This document shows positions 36,256 through 44,853 of a stretch of 64,000 bases of DNA, in pieces (the first letter of the stretch is position 1; each line of letters starts with the position of its first letter). Under the pieces are notes generated by a model, which worked only from the letters and a program-made list of their open reading frames with translations, searched no databases and was not told where the DNA came from. The stretch is from Cycloclasticus sp. (GTDB lineage: Bacteria > Pseudomonadota > Gammaproteobacteria > Methylococcales > Cycloclasticaceae), in contig PADC01000006.1 of the NCBI GenBank assembly GCA_002700385.1, positions 124,001 through 188,000 on the forward strand. The letters are read 5' to 3'. A program made the position numbers and the translations under genes.

Positions 36256-37203
36256 TTATGACTCATGACGGCTTGCATCCAGCAACAGCTTTTCAGCTTT
36301 TGCGCCTAAATAAACATAAATACCCAAGCCAATCAACAAGCCAACGGCTGGCAGCATAACCCAGGTTGCCGACATTAATAAAGCATGATCAGCGTTGAGC
36401 GCAGCTTTAAAGATCAGCATTAAGGACTCAATTGAAATAGCGATCAGTATGGCCGCTATAAAACGAGTAATCGTACGTCGAGTGGAACTATGACGAAAAA
36501 CATCCTTACCCAGTAAAACTTCTTCCTCAAAGGTTGTTTTTCCCAAATCAAAGATGGCCAGTGCTAACGTTAAATAGATCACAACCCCAAATATTTGTTC
36601 TGTCGCCACCTGCCCGGTATTGCCCAGCACGGGTATTAATTGCCCTGCGGCTTGCCAAAGTAAAGCACCCACAACCAAAAACAAAACCGCAGATATAAAG
36701 CCATACACAATTTTAAATAGCGGTTCAATATGCCGCTGGCGTTCATCGCCCATAAAAAAAGAAATGAGCTTTTTTAAATCCACATCCATCACGATATAGC
36801 CATCTTGCTCGCCATCAATCGCAATGACTTGAGAAATAGCCGATAAGCACAAAGCCTGATTATTAATCGACAAATAGGGCTCCGTTACCGCATATTCTGC
36901 ATGACTTTTCAGTTGTTTGAAATATGGCCGATGACTTCGATCAGCGCCATCACCATTGGTTGAATACCCTTGAGCATCTGGGCTGATTAATGTCTCACCT
37001 TGCTGTTTTCCACGCATATCAAGACGGTACACAGTACTGATAAATGGAAACTCTCGAGCAATTTGCTCTAATGACCGAAGCCTGCTTTCTTGGTTAATCC
37101 CCTGGCGCCACTCCTCTGCCAAGCTTCTCACGGTCGTCGATAACAAATCATGTATCGCTGAACGATAATCTTGGTAACGTTGTACTGTGTTGATATGATT
37201 CAT
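36256..37203 (-). CDS. PDC-type sensor membrane protein
   Basis: 315 residues. The N-terminal half resembles a PDC/Cache sensor (FPFISTVYRLDMRGKQQGE, RSHRPYFKQL, AVTEPYLSINNQALCLSAI, GYIVMDVDLKKL). At least four hydrophobic segments follow (about 167-185, 205-222, 245-265, 280-300). It lacks a histidine kinase, GGDEF or chemotaxis output domain, so any signalling role must be indirect. About 230 bp of non-coding DNA lie between it and copB, and I see no recognisable element there. Confidence 0.72.
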   Translation of the reverse strand: MNHINTVQRYQDYRSAIHDLLSTTVRSLAEEWRQGINQESRLRSLEQIAREFPFISTVYRLDMRGKQQGETLISPDAQGYSTNGDGADRSHRPYFKQLKSHAEYAVTEPYLSINNQALCLSAISQVIAIDGEQDGYIVMDVDLKKLISFFMGDERQRHIEPLFKIVYGFISAVLFLVVGALLWQAAGQLIPVLGNTGQVATEQIFGVVIYLTLALAIFDLGKTTFEEEVLLGKDVFRHSSTRRTITRFIAAILIAISIESLMLIFKAALNADHALLMSATWVMLPAVGLLIGLGIYVYLGAKAEKLLLDASRHES

Positions 37204-37433
37204 TGAACAGTCTCATTAAAAATTGCGTATGTTATTGAACATGCAAGGTCTAGTCCAGATAGCGATAAGTTCTTTTTTATTAAGTCGTTAGCGAGCGAGG
37301 TTATGCTTGTTGTGTTGGCTTTTATAAACCAAACGCCCTCTAGTGCTGCGTGATCTGTCTTGCTGACCGCCCTCCTACTGCAACGACGGTTCTTTTTTCA
37401 ACGGATGAAGCGTTATAACAACTGCTCTTAAAT

Positions 37434-38117
37434 TTAAAATGACGCTTTTACACCCAGTACCAAAGCACTCTCTTCATCTTCTCCATCCGCGTAATCAGCC
37501 GTTTCACCATATAAAGCTGACCATTTAACACCTGCATAGGGTGCCACTTGTGGATGAATGTTATAACTTAACAAAAGGCTCGCTTCAATTTTTGATAAGC
37601 CTGCCCCTACTCGTATTGCTTCATCACGCTGGCCGGTGACATAAATTTCTACTTCTGGTGTTAATGTCCAACGATCTGACAAAGCCATTTCATACTCCAG
37701 TTCTAATCTGGCAGCCGTATGCGCACCTTCACCCAAAAACACCGACGCCGTCATCTCAATAAAGCCAGGCGCTAACCCATCTAAACTTAACACACCCCAT
37801 GTTCGGCTGTCGGGCTTAAAGTCTTTTCTTACACCGGCATAAACGTCCCAGTAGCTTGAGATAGGTACACCATATAAAAACTGGACTTCAGATTCATGTG
37901 TATTTCCATTTTTCCGTTCAATTTCAGTTTTAAGGGCTACGATATAAGCATCTTGGCTTAGGTAAGCGTCCCCCTCTAAAATAAAAATATTGTCATCTTC
38001 TGGGTTATAAAACTCAAAACGATCAATATCTATTCCCATTATGACAGGGTCTTGTTTTGAATCGGCCTGCACTGCTGGCATAAAAAAAATAAAACAAAGA
38101 ATCAAGCGAACAAGCAT
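37434..38117 (-). CDS. copB: Copper resistance outer-membrane protein CopB
   Basis: 227 residues with a signal peptide (LVRLILCFIFFMPAVQA) and a C-terminal beta-barrel ending in Phe (LVLGVKASF). CopB features include DGLAPGFIEMTASVFLGE, ELEYEMALSDRWTLTPEVE and an APYAGVKW segment. It lacks the long Met/His-rich N-terminal region of plasmid CopB. It follows copA by 8 bp in a DUF411-copA-copB operon for periplasmic copper handling. Confidence 0.9.
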   Translation of the reverse strand: MLVRLILCFIFFMPAVQADSKQDPVIMGIDIDRFEFYNPEDDNIFILEGDAYLSQDAYIVALKTEIERKNGNTHESEVQFLYGVPISSYWDVYAGVRKDFKPDSRTWGVLSLDGLAPGFIEMTASVFLGEGAHTAARLELEYEMALSDRWTLTPEVEIYVTGQRDEAIRVGAGLSKIEASLLLSYNIHPQVAPYAGVKWSALYGETADYADGEDEESALVLGVKASF

Positions 38118-38125
38118 AAAATCAC

Positions 38126-39904
38126 CTAACTAACCTGAATGATCCTGAACATACCGGGCATGTGATAAAGCAAATGACAATGATAGGCCCAAGAACCCAT
38201 CGCATCTGCACTCACTAAATAGCTGATTTTTGAACCGGGCTGCACAATGACCGTATGTTTTCGTGGTAAGTATTCACCATCACCTGTTTCCAATTCGCTC
38301 CACATACCATGTAAATGAATGGGGTGTGTCATCATGGTATCGTTCACTAAAGTAAAGCGAACTCGTTCATTAAATTTTAATTCAATTGGCGAAGCCTCGG
38401 AAGCCGCCAAACCATTGATAGACCACATATAACGGTGCATATTGCCCGTCAAATGTAGCTGTATTTCACGTGAAGGCTCTCGCTGATCTATGGTTGGAAA
38501 AGCATTACGAAGGTCTGCATACGTTAAAACACGTCGTTGATAAAGGTGCTGATGATGGCGCAGCCCTATGCCAGGGTCATTAACGCCATTTGCCGGATTT
38601 TCAGCACGCATATCAACCTGATATCCAAACTCCGTATCCGCATGCTGGATACCCTGAAAGCTCCCTTCACCTGCCTTTGCCAAAGGCTTATTATGATCAC
38701 CTTCAGGTTTATCTTTCGCCAACCTTTCATGATGCTGATGTGCCATTTTTTCATGATCAGCCATGCCCATATCACGGTGCGATAAAATGGGTGCCGGGTC
38801 CATCTGAGGCGGCGGCGCAATGCGCTTAACATCATTGGATAAAGTACCACAGGTATAACCACTTCGATCAATACTTTGAGCAAAGATGGAATAGGCGTGA
38901 TCGGCGTCAGGTTCAACAATCACATCATAGGTTTCCGCCGTTGCTATCCGAAATTCGTCTACCGTTACAGGTTGAACCGCCTGTCCGTCTGCCGATACGA
39001 CGGTCATTTTCAAACCAGGGATCCGCACATCAAAAATACTCATTGCTGCCCCATTAATAAACCGCAATCGTATTTTTTCATGTTGCTGAAATAAGCCAAA
39101 CCAGCTTTGTTCAGGCGGCATACCATTCATTAAAAAGGTATACGTTTGTCCAGTGACATCTGCAATATCTCTATCACTCATCCGCATTTCATTCCACATG
39201 GCCCGGTCTTGCCATGTTTGTCTAATGCCTTTGCTCTTGATATCGCGCCAAAGGTCTAGGACCGTACGCTTATTAGTCACATAAAACTCAGGATTTTTTT
39301 TTAAATTTTTATAAATAATTTCTGGTGCTGTATCTGACCAATCAGACAGCATCACCACATAATCACGGTCGTAAGAGAATCCTTCTGGCTCTTTAGGAAG
39401 CACAACAATCGCACCGTACAAGCCCGTTTGTTCTTGAAAACCTGAGTGACTGTGGTACCAATATGTGCCACTTTGTTGAACGTTAAAACGATAAGTGAAC
39501 GTTTCGCCGGCTTCTATGCCATCAAAACTGACACCCGGCACCCCATCCATGTCTGTCGGTAAAATAATGCCATGCCAGTGGATAGATGTTTTAACAGGCA
39601 ATGTATTGTTAACATGGACCGTCACCTCGTCGCCTTCCTGCCAAAACAAGGTTGGCCCAGGAACCGAGCCATTTACCGTTGTCGCCACCCGTTCAGCGCC
39701 CGAAAAATTAACCGCTGTGTAACCAATTGTTAGATTAAAAACCTTACCATAAAGGGTGCCATTTTTTTTGAGCTTTGATCGGGCATAAAGCAGCGACGGA
39801 ACCAACTGTAACCCGGTCAACAGACCGGTGGCACCCACTCTCTTTAAGAACTGGCGACGCAAAGAAGAAAAATGAACAGCGGATACTCCTGTTTTTTTCA
39901 CCAT
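38126..39904 (-). CDS. copA: Multicopper oxidase CopA, copper resistance
   Basis: Periplasmic cuprous oxidase or copper sequestration protein, 592 residues. A twin-arginine signal SLRRQFLKRVGATGLLTGL lies near the N-terminus. All four copper-ligand blocks are visible: HWHGIILP, WYHSHSGFQEQTGLYG, HPIHLHGMW, and HCHLLYHMPGMFRI at the C-terminus. A His/Met-rich stretch near 375-405 (HRDMGMADHEKMAHQHHE) is typical of CopA. It stands between the DUF411 gene and copB. The operon's own metal regulator is not adjacent. Confidence 0.95.
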   Translation of the reverse strand: MVKKTGVSAVHFSSLRRQFLKRVGATGLLTGLQLVPSLLYARSKLKKNGTLYGKVFNLTIGYTAVNFSGAERVATTVNGSVPGPTLFWQEGDEVTVHVNNTLPVKTSIHWHGIILPTDMDGVPGVSFDGIEAGETFTYRFNVQQSGTYWYHSHSGFQEQTGLYGAIVVLPKEPEGFSYDRDYVVMLSDWSDTAPEIIYKNLKKNPEFYVTNKRTVLDLWRDIKSKGIRQTWQDRAMWNEMRMSDRDIADVTGQTYTFLMNGMPPEQSWFGLFQQHEKIRLRFINGAAMSIFDVRIPGLKMTVVSADGQAVQPVTVDEFRIATAETYDVIVEPDADHAYSIFAQSIDRSGYTCGTLSNDVKRIAPPPQMDPAPILSHRDMGMADHEKMAHQHHERLAKDKPEGDHNKPLAKAGEGSFQGIQHADTEFGYQVDMRAENPANGVNDPGIGLRHHQHLYQRRVLTYADLRNAFPTIDQREPSREIQLHLTGNMHRYMWSINGLAASEASPIELKFNERVRFTLVNDTMMTHPIHLHGMWSELETGDGEYLPRKHTVIVQPGSKISYLVSADAMGSWAYHCHLLYHMPGMFRIIQVS

Positions 39905-39919
39905 GACACAGACTTTTTA

Positions 39920-40429
39920 TTAATGCCTAATGCGCTCATAAACTGTCGATGACCCGTCTTTTTTTAATAATAAGACATCATAATCGTCACGTTTATTTCC
40001 CATTTCCATGCCCGGACTGCCTAAAGGCATTCCTGGGACAGCTAACCCTAATGCACCTTGTGGCTTCTCAGCCAAAAAGCGTTGCATCACAGGTGCTGGA
40101 ATATGCCCTTCAAAAACATAGCCTTCTGTTGAGACGGCCGTATGACAAGACTGATACTGCCGTTGTACCCCCAAGGTATGTTTGATTTTATTTAAATCTG
40201 CAGGGTGATGTGTTTTAGTGATAAACCCTAGCGACTCAATATGATCCATCCAAAGGCCACAACAACCACAGTCAGGGCTTTTATAAACAGCCAACTGCAT
40301 CGCTTCTTTTGTCCTAGCCAGCTTTGCATCAGGTTCTGTCTTTGTATCGTTAGAACAGGCTGTTAAACCAATAACGGATAAAAGAAGAATAAATAATGCC
40401 ATTTGTTGAAATTGCTTCATCATGTTCAC
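39920..40429 (-). CDS. DUF411 metal-binding lipoprotein
   Basis: 169 residues. The N-terminus is a lipoprotein signal (FILLLSVIGLTAC). The DUF411 core has YKSPDCGCCGLWMDHIES, a Cys-rich metal site, then QSCHTAVSTEGYVFEGHIPA and a Met-rich AVPGMPLGSPGMEMG loop. DUF411 proteins are regularly linked with copper or silver resistance genes, and this one leads the copA-copB operon. It is divergent from the FNR-like regulator across 202 bp. Confidence 0.88.
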   Translation of the reverse strand: MNMMKQFQQMALFILLLSVIGLTACSNDTKTEPDAKLARTKEAMQLAVYKSPDCGCCGLWMDHIESLGFITKTHHPADLNKIKHTLGVQRQYQSCHTAVSTEGYVFEGHIPAPVMQRFLAEKPQGALGLAVPGMPLGSPGMEMGNKRDDYDVLLLKKDGSSTVYERIRH

Positions 40430-40580
40430 ACCTTAAGTTTGGATAAAATATCCCATTTAGACTGATGATTCATTGTCTATAAATCAATCAGAACCTCTCG
40501 CCGGTTTAGCTTATCAATTTTTTACTCATTTTGTATAAAACCCAACTTAACAATACCCTGGCTAAACGTTTACATGAGTC

Positions 40581-40596
40581 GATAATATATATTATC
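40581..40596. promoter_or_regulatory. 16-bp perfect palindrome, candidate operator before fnr-like gene
   Basis: GATAATATATATTATC is a perfect palindrome 36 bp before the start of the Crp/Fnr-type gene. It overlaps a possible promoter with TTTACA (40569-40574) and TATTAT (40590-40595). The position fits an operator that blocks the -10 region, perhaps autoregulation. It does not match the FNR consensus TTGAT-N4-ATCAA. Confidence 0.5.
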
Positions 40597-40631
40597 ATTT
40601 GCTAATAAAAAGCCATTATTTATAAACAACA

Positions 40632-41339
40632 ATGTCTACAGATTGTAAGGAATGTTCATTAGCCAGTACTTGCTTGCCAAGTGCCTTCGAGGAAGGCGAT
40701 CGCTATAAATTAGATTCCATTATTTCATCTGCTAAAAGTTACTCTCGCCATCAAACTGTTTATCGACAAGCGGATAACTTTCAAGCACTTTATGTCGTTA
40801 AGTCGGGTGCACTTAAAACTTACATTACAAACACCAAAGGCAATGAAAATATTACCGGGTTTTACTTACCCGGTGATTTTATCGGCTTGGAAAGTATTTC
40901 GAAAAAACATTACCTTAGTACCGCTCAAACTCTGACCCCTAGCCTGCTGTGTAAAGTCAATTACCAAGAACTCGCCAATATGCGAAAAAGCACACCGTCT
41001 CTGTCTGATTGGGCCATCAATATGTTTAGTCACTCGCTGGCATCTGGGCACGATTTTTTTAGCTGCCTCTCTCAGCATACGGCCATTGCACGGTTAGCAA
41101 CCTTTCTTTTGGTTATTTCAAAACGCATGAGTCGTTCCGAGCATTACCAGATGAATTTTCACCTGTCGATGTCTCGACAGGATATTGCCGGCTATTTAGG
41201 TCTGGCAAATGAAACCACAAGTCGTGCCTTTACTCGCCTTGTTGAAAAAAAGTGTATTCAAAAAAGAAATAAGGACATTAAAATTATTGACTTGACTGGC
41301 CTAAAACAATGCTCGAATCTTGACTCAGCGTCTTTTTAA
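40632..41339 (+). CDS. fnr: FNR-like Crp-family transcriptional regulator with Fe-S cysteines
   Basis: Predicted oxygen-responsive regulator, 235 residues. Cys5, Cys8 and Cys14 plus Cys107 match the C-x2-C-x5-C plus one layout that holds the [4Fe-4S] cluster in FNR. The cyclic-nucleotide-type barrel spans about 25-145. The helix-turn-helix has MSRQDIAGYLGLANETTSRA, keeping the E-xx-SR residues that read TTGAT-N4-ATCAA in FNR. The N-terminus is shorter than in E. coli FNR. A near-consensus box lies before the dioxygenase genes downstream. It could be FNR or an Anr/FnrL relative. Confidence 0.85.
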   Translation: MSTDCKECSLASTCLPSAFEEGDRYKLDSIISSAKSYSRHQTVYRQADNFQALYVVKSGALKTYITNTKGNENITGFYLPGDFIGLESISKKHYLSTAQTLTPSLLCKVNYQELANMRKSTPSLSDWAINMFSHSLASGHDFFSCLSQHTAIARLATFLLVISKRMSRSEHYQMNFHLSMSRQDIAGYLGLANETTSRAFTRLVEKKCIQKRNKDIKIIDLTGLKQCSNLDSASF

Positions 41340-41353
41340 CGCGTTAATTCAAT

Positions 41354-41392
41354 AAAAAACCCAGCCTGATTGTTTAACCAGACTGGGCTTTT
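41354..41392. terminator. Bidirectional terminator between fnr-like and dioxygenase beta genes
   Basis: CCCAG-C-CTG pairs with CAG-A-CTGGG around a loop of about 10 nt, with an A-run on the left and TTTT on the right. It serves both convergent genes. Confidence 0.75.
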
Positions 41393-41416
41393 AGGTTTGA
41401 TTTCGCTATCTTATAA

Positions 41417-41956
41417 TTAAAAAAAGCAATGGATATTTTTATCCAATACAACACGTTGATCTAAGGTAATCACTCTTGAAGCCAGTTTCCATTGACCGTC
41501 TTCCTTTCTTAGCCTATCCATCCGCATACCGTAATGTGTCGCTTGATCTCTTTGCATACGACTACGAAATAAAATAAAGGCTGAACGCACATCAACTTCA
41601 CCCGCGGTCTCAGACCATTCAACATCAATATTGCTGATAATGCGGCGATTTCTTACCCGTGGATCTTCTGCCCATACAATACCGGTATCAAGCCTCGCGA
41701 CACGCATGCTCAACAGCGCAAAATTATCATTGTATAAATAAGTTGTTTGAGAGTTTCCCAGTACCTTGGTATCTTTCCGGTAACGCACCTCTTGTGTTGG
41801 CAACTGGTACGTAATGTCTTTTGTTAGCATCTGATGAAGCCAATCATTGAAACGTTCTTCATCGAGTGCCCTTGCTTCTTTGACCAGAAATCGTTCAACT
41901 TCAAAATGAGTGGACTGGTCGACGCTTTGCCCTGCTTGTTGATTATTATTACTCAT
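41417..41956 (-). CDS. Aromatic-ring-hydroxylating dioxygenase, beta subunit
   Basis: 179 residues, normal for the small subunit (SnoaL/NTF2-like fold). Family segments include EVERFLVKEARALDEERFNDWLH, a LLSMRVARLDTGIVWAEDP region and MRMDRLRKEDGQWKLASR. It follows the alpha subunit with 1 bp between them, and the two form the catalytic hexamer. Ferredoxin and reductase genes are not adjacent and must lie elsewhere. Confidence 0.92.
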   Translation of the reverse strand: MSNNNQQAGQSVDQSTHFEVERFLVKEARALDEERFNDWLHQMLTKDITYQLPTQEVRYRKDTKVLGNSQTTYLYNDNFALLSMRVARLDTGIVWAEDPRVRNRRIISNIDVEWSETAGEVDVRSAFILFRSRMQRDQATHYGMRMDRLRKEDGQWKLASRVITLDQRVVLDKNIHCFF

Positions 41957-41957
41957 T

Positions 41958-43286
41958 TTAGCCCCCTAATTTAGTTTGCTCTAATTGAGCCGTCGTTGAA
42001 AGTTCACTCCACGGTTTACCGTCCATAAATTCAGCCCAACGTCGATACATCCCCCTTTGTGGCGCCTCATTAACCCAACCCTTACTCACTAAGCCAGGCA
42101 ATTCGGGGTCAAGGTACTCGTGCCCTTGCCCCATACCAGCATAAAGCGTCCCTTGACGAGTGGAATAGCCTCTATTGGATTGCGTACATTGCTCCATATT
42201 CTCTCCATCATCACTTTCAAGAATACCTGCTGTTCCAAAAGTCAGCATATTATCAGCATGGATCATTTGTTTAAGGTCTTCAGGCATTTCTTTTTCTACT
42301 AGCGTCCACGTAAACACCTCTATGCTATGAGGGCCACGCGGTTGCCACATTTTGAATGTATTTGTACCGTATAAAAATGAACAATTAGGAAAAATGGCAG
42401 CATCCCAATGCCCCCGATAAAACTTCTCACGGTGTTCACCCATTTTTTCTTTGATCAAAGGCGACCTTTCATCCAACCACTTTTGATAAGCCTCAAACAC
42501 TGGCCCCCCGTGAAGAGCCGCCGCCCCCTCCCAAATAACACCAAAACCATGGCCTTCGGGTACGGTGACTTGTAGACCTGATGTTTCAGCATCGTATACT
42601 GCGTTACCTTTGGCAATGGCCAACGGCCCGCCCGAAATTTCTAATGCTGAAGCATGCGCCCAACCCACATGATAACCATCACCAATAAAGTTTTCAGTTG
42701 GGTTTTTCCAGTTACAATCTAGAATGGATTTCATGGGTGGCCCAATCAGTTCACAGCCACCGGGCACATCCATAAATGAATCCATGTACCAAGCCATTCC
42801 GCCTAAATACTCTTCAAGTGATGGTGCTTCTTCATCGAAGGTTCCAAAGACGAAGCCTTTATAACTTTCCACCCTTACTTTCTTAAGAAACAACGCATCT
42901 TTATCAATTTCATTATGATAAGCCTGCTTTTCTAAGGGCACATCAACAAGGCTGCCATCCATCCCAAAAACCCAGCCATGATAAGGACAGGTAAATGACT
43001 TTGCGTTCCCCCCATCGGAAAAACAAACCACATTACCTCGGTGCGTACATGAATTAACAAACGCTTTAATACTGCCATCTTTTTGGCGTGCAACAACAAC
43101 AGAGTCTTCGCCCATTGTCGTCGCCTGATAGTCACCTTCATCAGGAATAATTGACTCATGCGTTAGAAATAACCAACATCTTGCAAAAATTTCTTCCATC
43201 TCTTTTTGATAGATATCTTCATCCCAAAAAATGGATCGATCTTGAATGGCACCTTCTTGCTGAATCAGCTGATTAACCGGTTTCAT
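41958..43286 (-). CDS. Aromatic-ring-hydroxylating dioxygenase, alpha subunit (Rieske)
   Basis: 442 residues, catalytic subunit that adds O2 to an aromatic ring to form a cis-dihydrodiol. The Rieske [2Fe-2S] ligands are Cys80-x-His82 (CTHRGN) and Cys100-x2-His103 (CPYHGW). The mononuclear iron site is in GDGYHVGWAHAS with two His. The Asp bridging the sites is probably in NFIGDGYH. The substrate could be a polycyclic hydrocarbon, biphenyl or a benzoate-like compound; sequence alone does not decide. An FNR-type box lies about 80 bp upstream. Confidence 0.93.
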   Translation of the reverse strand: MKPVNQLIQQEGAIQDRSIFWDEDIYQKEMEEIFARCWLFLTHESIIPDEGDYQATTMGEDSVVVARQKDGSIKAFVNSCTHRGNVVCFSDGGNAKSFTCPYHGWVFGMDGSLVDVPLEKQAYHNEIDKDALFLKKVRVESYKGFVFGTFDEEAPSLEEYLGGMAWYMDSFMDVPGGCELIGPPMKSILDCNWKNPTENFIGDGYHVGWAHASALEISGGPLAIAKGNAVYDAETSGLQVTVPEGHGFGVIWEGAAALHGGPVFEAYQKWLDERSPLIKEKMGEHREKFYRGHWDAAIFPNCSFLYGTNTFKMWQPRGPHSIEVFTWTLVEKEMPEDLKQMIHADNMLTFGTAGILESDDGENMEQCTQSNRGYSTRQGTLYAGMGQGHEYLDPELPGLVSKGWVNEAPQRGMYRRWAEFMDGKPWSELSTTAQLEQTKLGG

Positions 43287-43365
43287 ACTGTCTCCTCTAA
43301 TTTATTGAATATTTTCACTTCAGATCAATTTCCGTGGACTTTACATTCTTCCATTGCAAATTAAA

Positions 43366-43379
43366 TTGATAACGGTCAA
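43366..43379. promoter_or_regulatory. FNR/CRP-type binding site upstream of dioxygenase genes
   Basis: TTGATAACGGTCAA matches TTGAT-N4-ATCAA at nine of ten defined positions. It lies 80-93 bp before the alpha-subunit start. An FNR-like regulator is encoded 2 kb downstream, so oxygen control of the dioxygenase is plausible. Confidence 0.55.
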
Positions 43380-43486
43380 TTTTATTTTTGACTTTTTTTT
43401 AGAATCTCTCAAAACATCATTATTTGCTAATTTAATGATCTAGATCAGATTTCAAGGCATGGATAAAACCCAATAAATGGACGCAT

Positions 43487-43511
43487 AAAAAAGGGTGCAA
43501 CATGCACCCTT
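43487..43511 (-). terminator. Terminator of a lost minus-strand gene
   Basis: On the minus strand AAGGGTGCA pairs with TGCACCCTT around a 3-nt loop, followed by TTTT. It lies 25 bp after the stop of a gene remnant and has no intact gene to serve. Confidence 0.8.
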
Positions 43512-43535
43512 ATACGATAGCCTTTTTAGTGATCC

Positions 43536-43664
43536 CTAAGCCGCTTCTTCACCTAACGCCTTTGCTAAATCTTCTGAGACGACACCATTAGGTTTAATAT
43601 CAGAAGTTTCAATACGGATATTGAGCAGATGAGGTGTTAAAAACCCCGGTAATGTTAAGCCTAA
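43536..43664 (-). pseudogene. 3' remnant of an unidentified gene
   Basis: About 43 codons read HLGLTLPGFLTPHLLNIRIE, then a tail with PNGVVSEDLAKALGEEAA and a stop at 43536-43538. The composition and following terminator look like a genuine C-terminus. I cannot name the family; the LLNIRIE pattern recalls ends of thiamine-diphosphate enzymes, but this is weak. The frame is cut at about 43665, where a Crp/Fnr remnant begins on the other strand. Confidence 0.5.
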
Positions 43665-43802
43665 ATGTTGGCATCTAGCCTGTCCATTAGACCTGAAACG
43701 TTTTCTAGAATTCTGAAACAGTTAACTCACGATAGACTTATCGAAGTAAAAGATAAAACCATGACGATTTTAGGTATAGACGCATTGCGTGTGAGGCTAT
43801 AA
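43665..43802 (+). pseudogene. C-terminal fragment of a Crp/Fnr-family regulator
   Basis: 45 codons read LASSLSIRPETFSRILKQL and then HDRLIEVKDKTMTILGIDAL, ending in TAA at 43800-43802. This is the recognition helix and C-terminal strand pair of a Crp/Fnr protein (PETFSR matches the E-xx-SR helix). The whole sensor domain is missing. The break coincides with the end of the opposite-strand remnant, pointing to one deletion that joined two genes tail to tail. Confidence 0.7.
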
Positions 43803-43850
43803 AGGAGTCGTCACCCTTAAGACAACAAAATACAACGAGACCAAAGCCTG

Positions 43851-44744
43851 TTAAGGCGCATCAGCATAAAACTCATCTCTTGCCATATCAACCAAGGCAA
43901 ATAAGTCAGCCTCTTGCCAACCTTCTTTCATCGCCTTCTCCAGGTAATTTAATAAGACAGTTGCCAAGGGTAACTGCAAATCCACATCTTGAGCACTATC
44001 TTTAACTGCTTGTAAATCTTTATGGCCTAATTTTAACGTTCCCCGTCCTTGATCAAAACGTTCATTTTCTGCCATCGGCAGCATAAAATCGATGACATGC
44101 CGTGGCGCCACACAATCGGCCAATACATCCAAAACCACCTTCGCCTGAATCCCACTTTTTTCTGCCAACGCAATCGCCTCCGATATACCGGTAATCGTCG
44201 ACACAAACGTGAGTTGGTGGCAAAGCTTTAATAATTGCCCATTTCCACTGGTTCCCAAGTAATGAATTTTATTTGCAAAACAACCTAAAATGGGCAGCAC
44301 CTTCGCATAAGCCGTTTGATCGCCAGCCACCATCATGGCCAGTTTCCCTTCATCAGCCCAAGGCGTCGAACCACTCACCGGTGCATCCAGAAAAAACATG
44401 CCCTTAGCGCTTGCTCGTTTAGCCCATTCACGGCATTGCCCACTTGGCGTTGTACCCAAATCAACGATGATTCCACCTTCATCCATGCAATCAAGTAAAC
44501 CTCCTGGATCACAGATTAACTGTTCGGTGATATCGGCATGAGAAACGCTTATAAAAACAAGGTTCTTTCCAGTACCCAAGGCAACATTGCCCTCAAATGG
44601 CTCGGCACCGCGTTTGACCATCGTATCAACTGCCTGCCGGGATAAATCATGCACCTGAAGTGCGTGGTTGGCCTGAATAATTCTTGTAGCAATCGCCTGC
44701 CCCATGGCACCCAGTCCCACAAACCCTATGTTAAATTTAGTCAA
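43851..44744 (-). CDS. NAD(P)-dependent dehydrogenase, 3-hydroxyisobutyrate dehydrogenase family
   Basis: 297 residues. The dinucleotide motif GFVGLGAMGQAIATR opens the protein. DAPVSGSTPWADEGKLAMM is the substrate-binding signature of beta-hydroxyacid dehydrogenases, and the catalytic Lys sits in GNGQLLKLCHQ. The C-terminal helical domain contains LKLGHKDLQAVKD. Substrate candidates are 3-hydroxyisobutyrate, tartronate semialdehyde or a succinic semialdehyde relative. It is a single gene beside the dioxygenase region; co-function is possible but not shown. Confidence 0.88.
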   Translation of the reverse strand: MTKFNIGFVGLGAMGQAIATRIIQANHALQVHDLSRQAVDTMVKRGAEPFEGNVALGTGKNLVFISVSHADITEQLICDPGGLLDCMDEGGIIVDLGTTPSGQCREWAKRASAKGMFFLDAPVSGSTPWADEGKLAMMVAGDQTAYAKVLPILGCFANKIHYLGTSGNGQLLKLCHQLTFVSTITGISEAIALAEKSGIQAKVVLDVLADCVAPRHVIDFMLPMAENERFDQGRGTLKLGHKDLQAVKDSAQDVDLQLPLATVLLNYLEKAMKEGWQEADLFALVDMARDEFYADAP

Positions 44745-44853
44745 TACTAAACACCTTAATTTATCTCATTATCATAGAGATTATAAAACGTCCCCCAAAA
44801 AAACATAGCGTTAATAATAGACACAAGGGCATAGGGTTTATATCTTCTATTAA

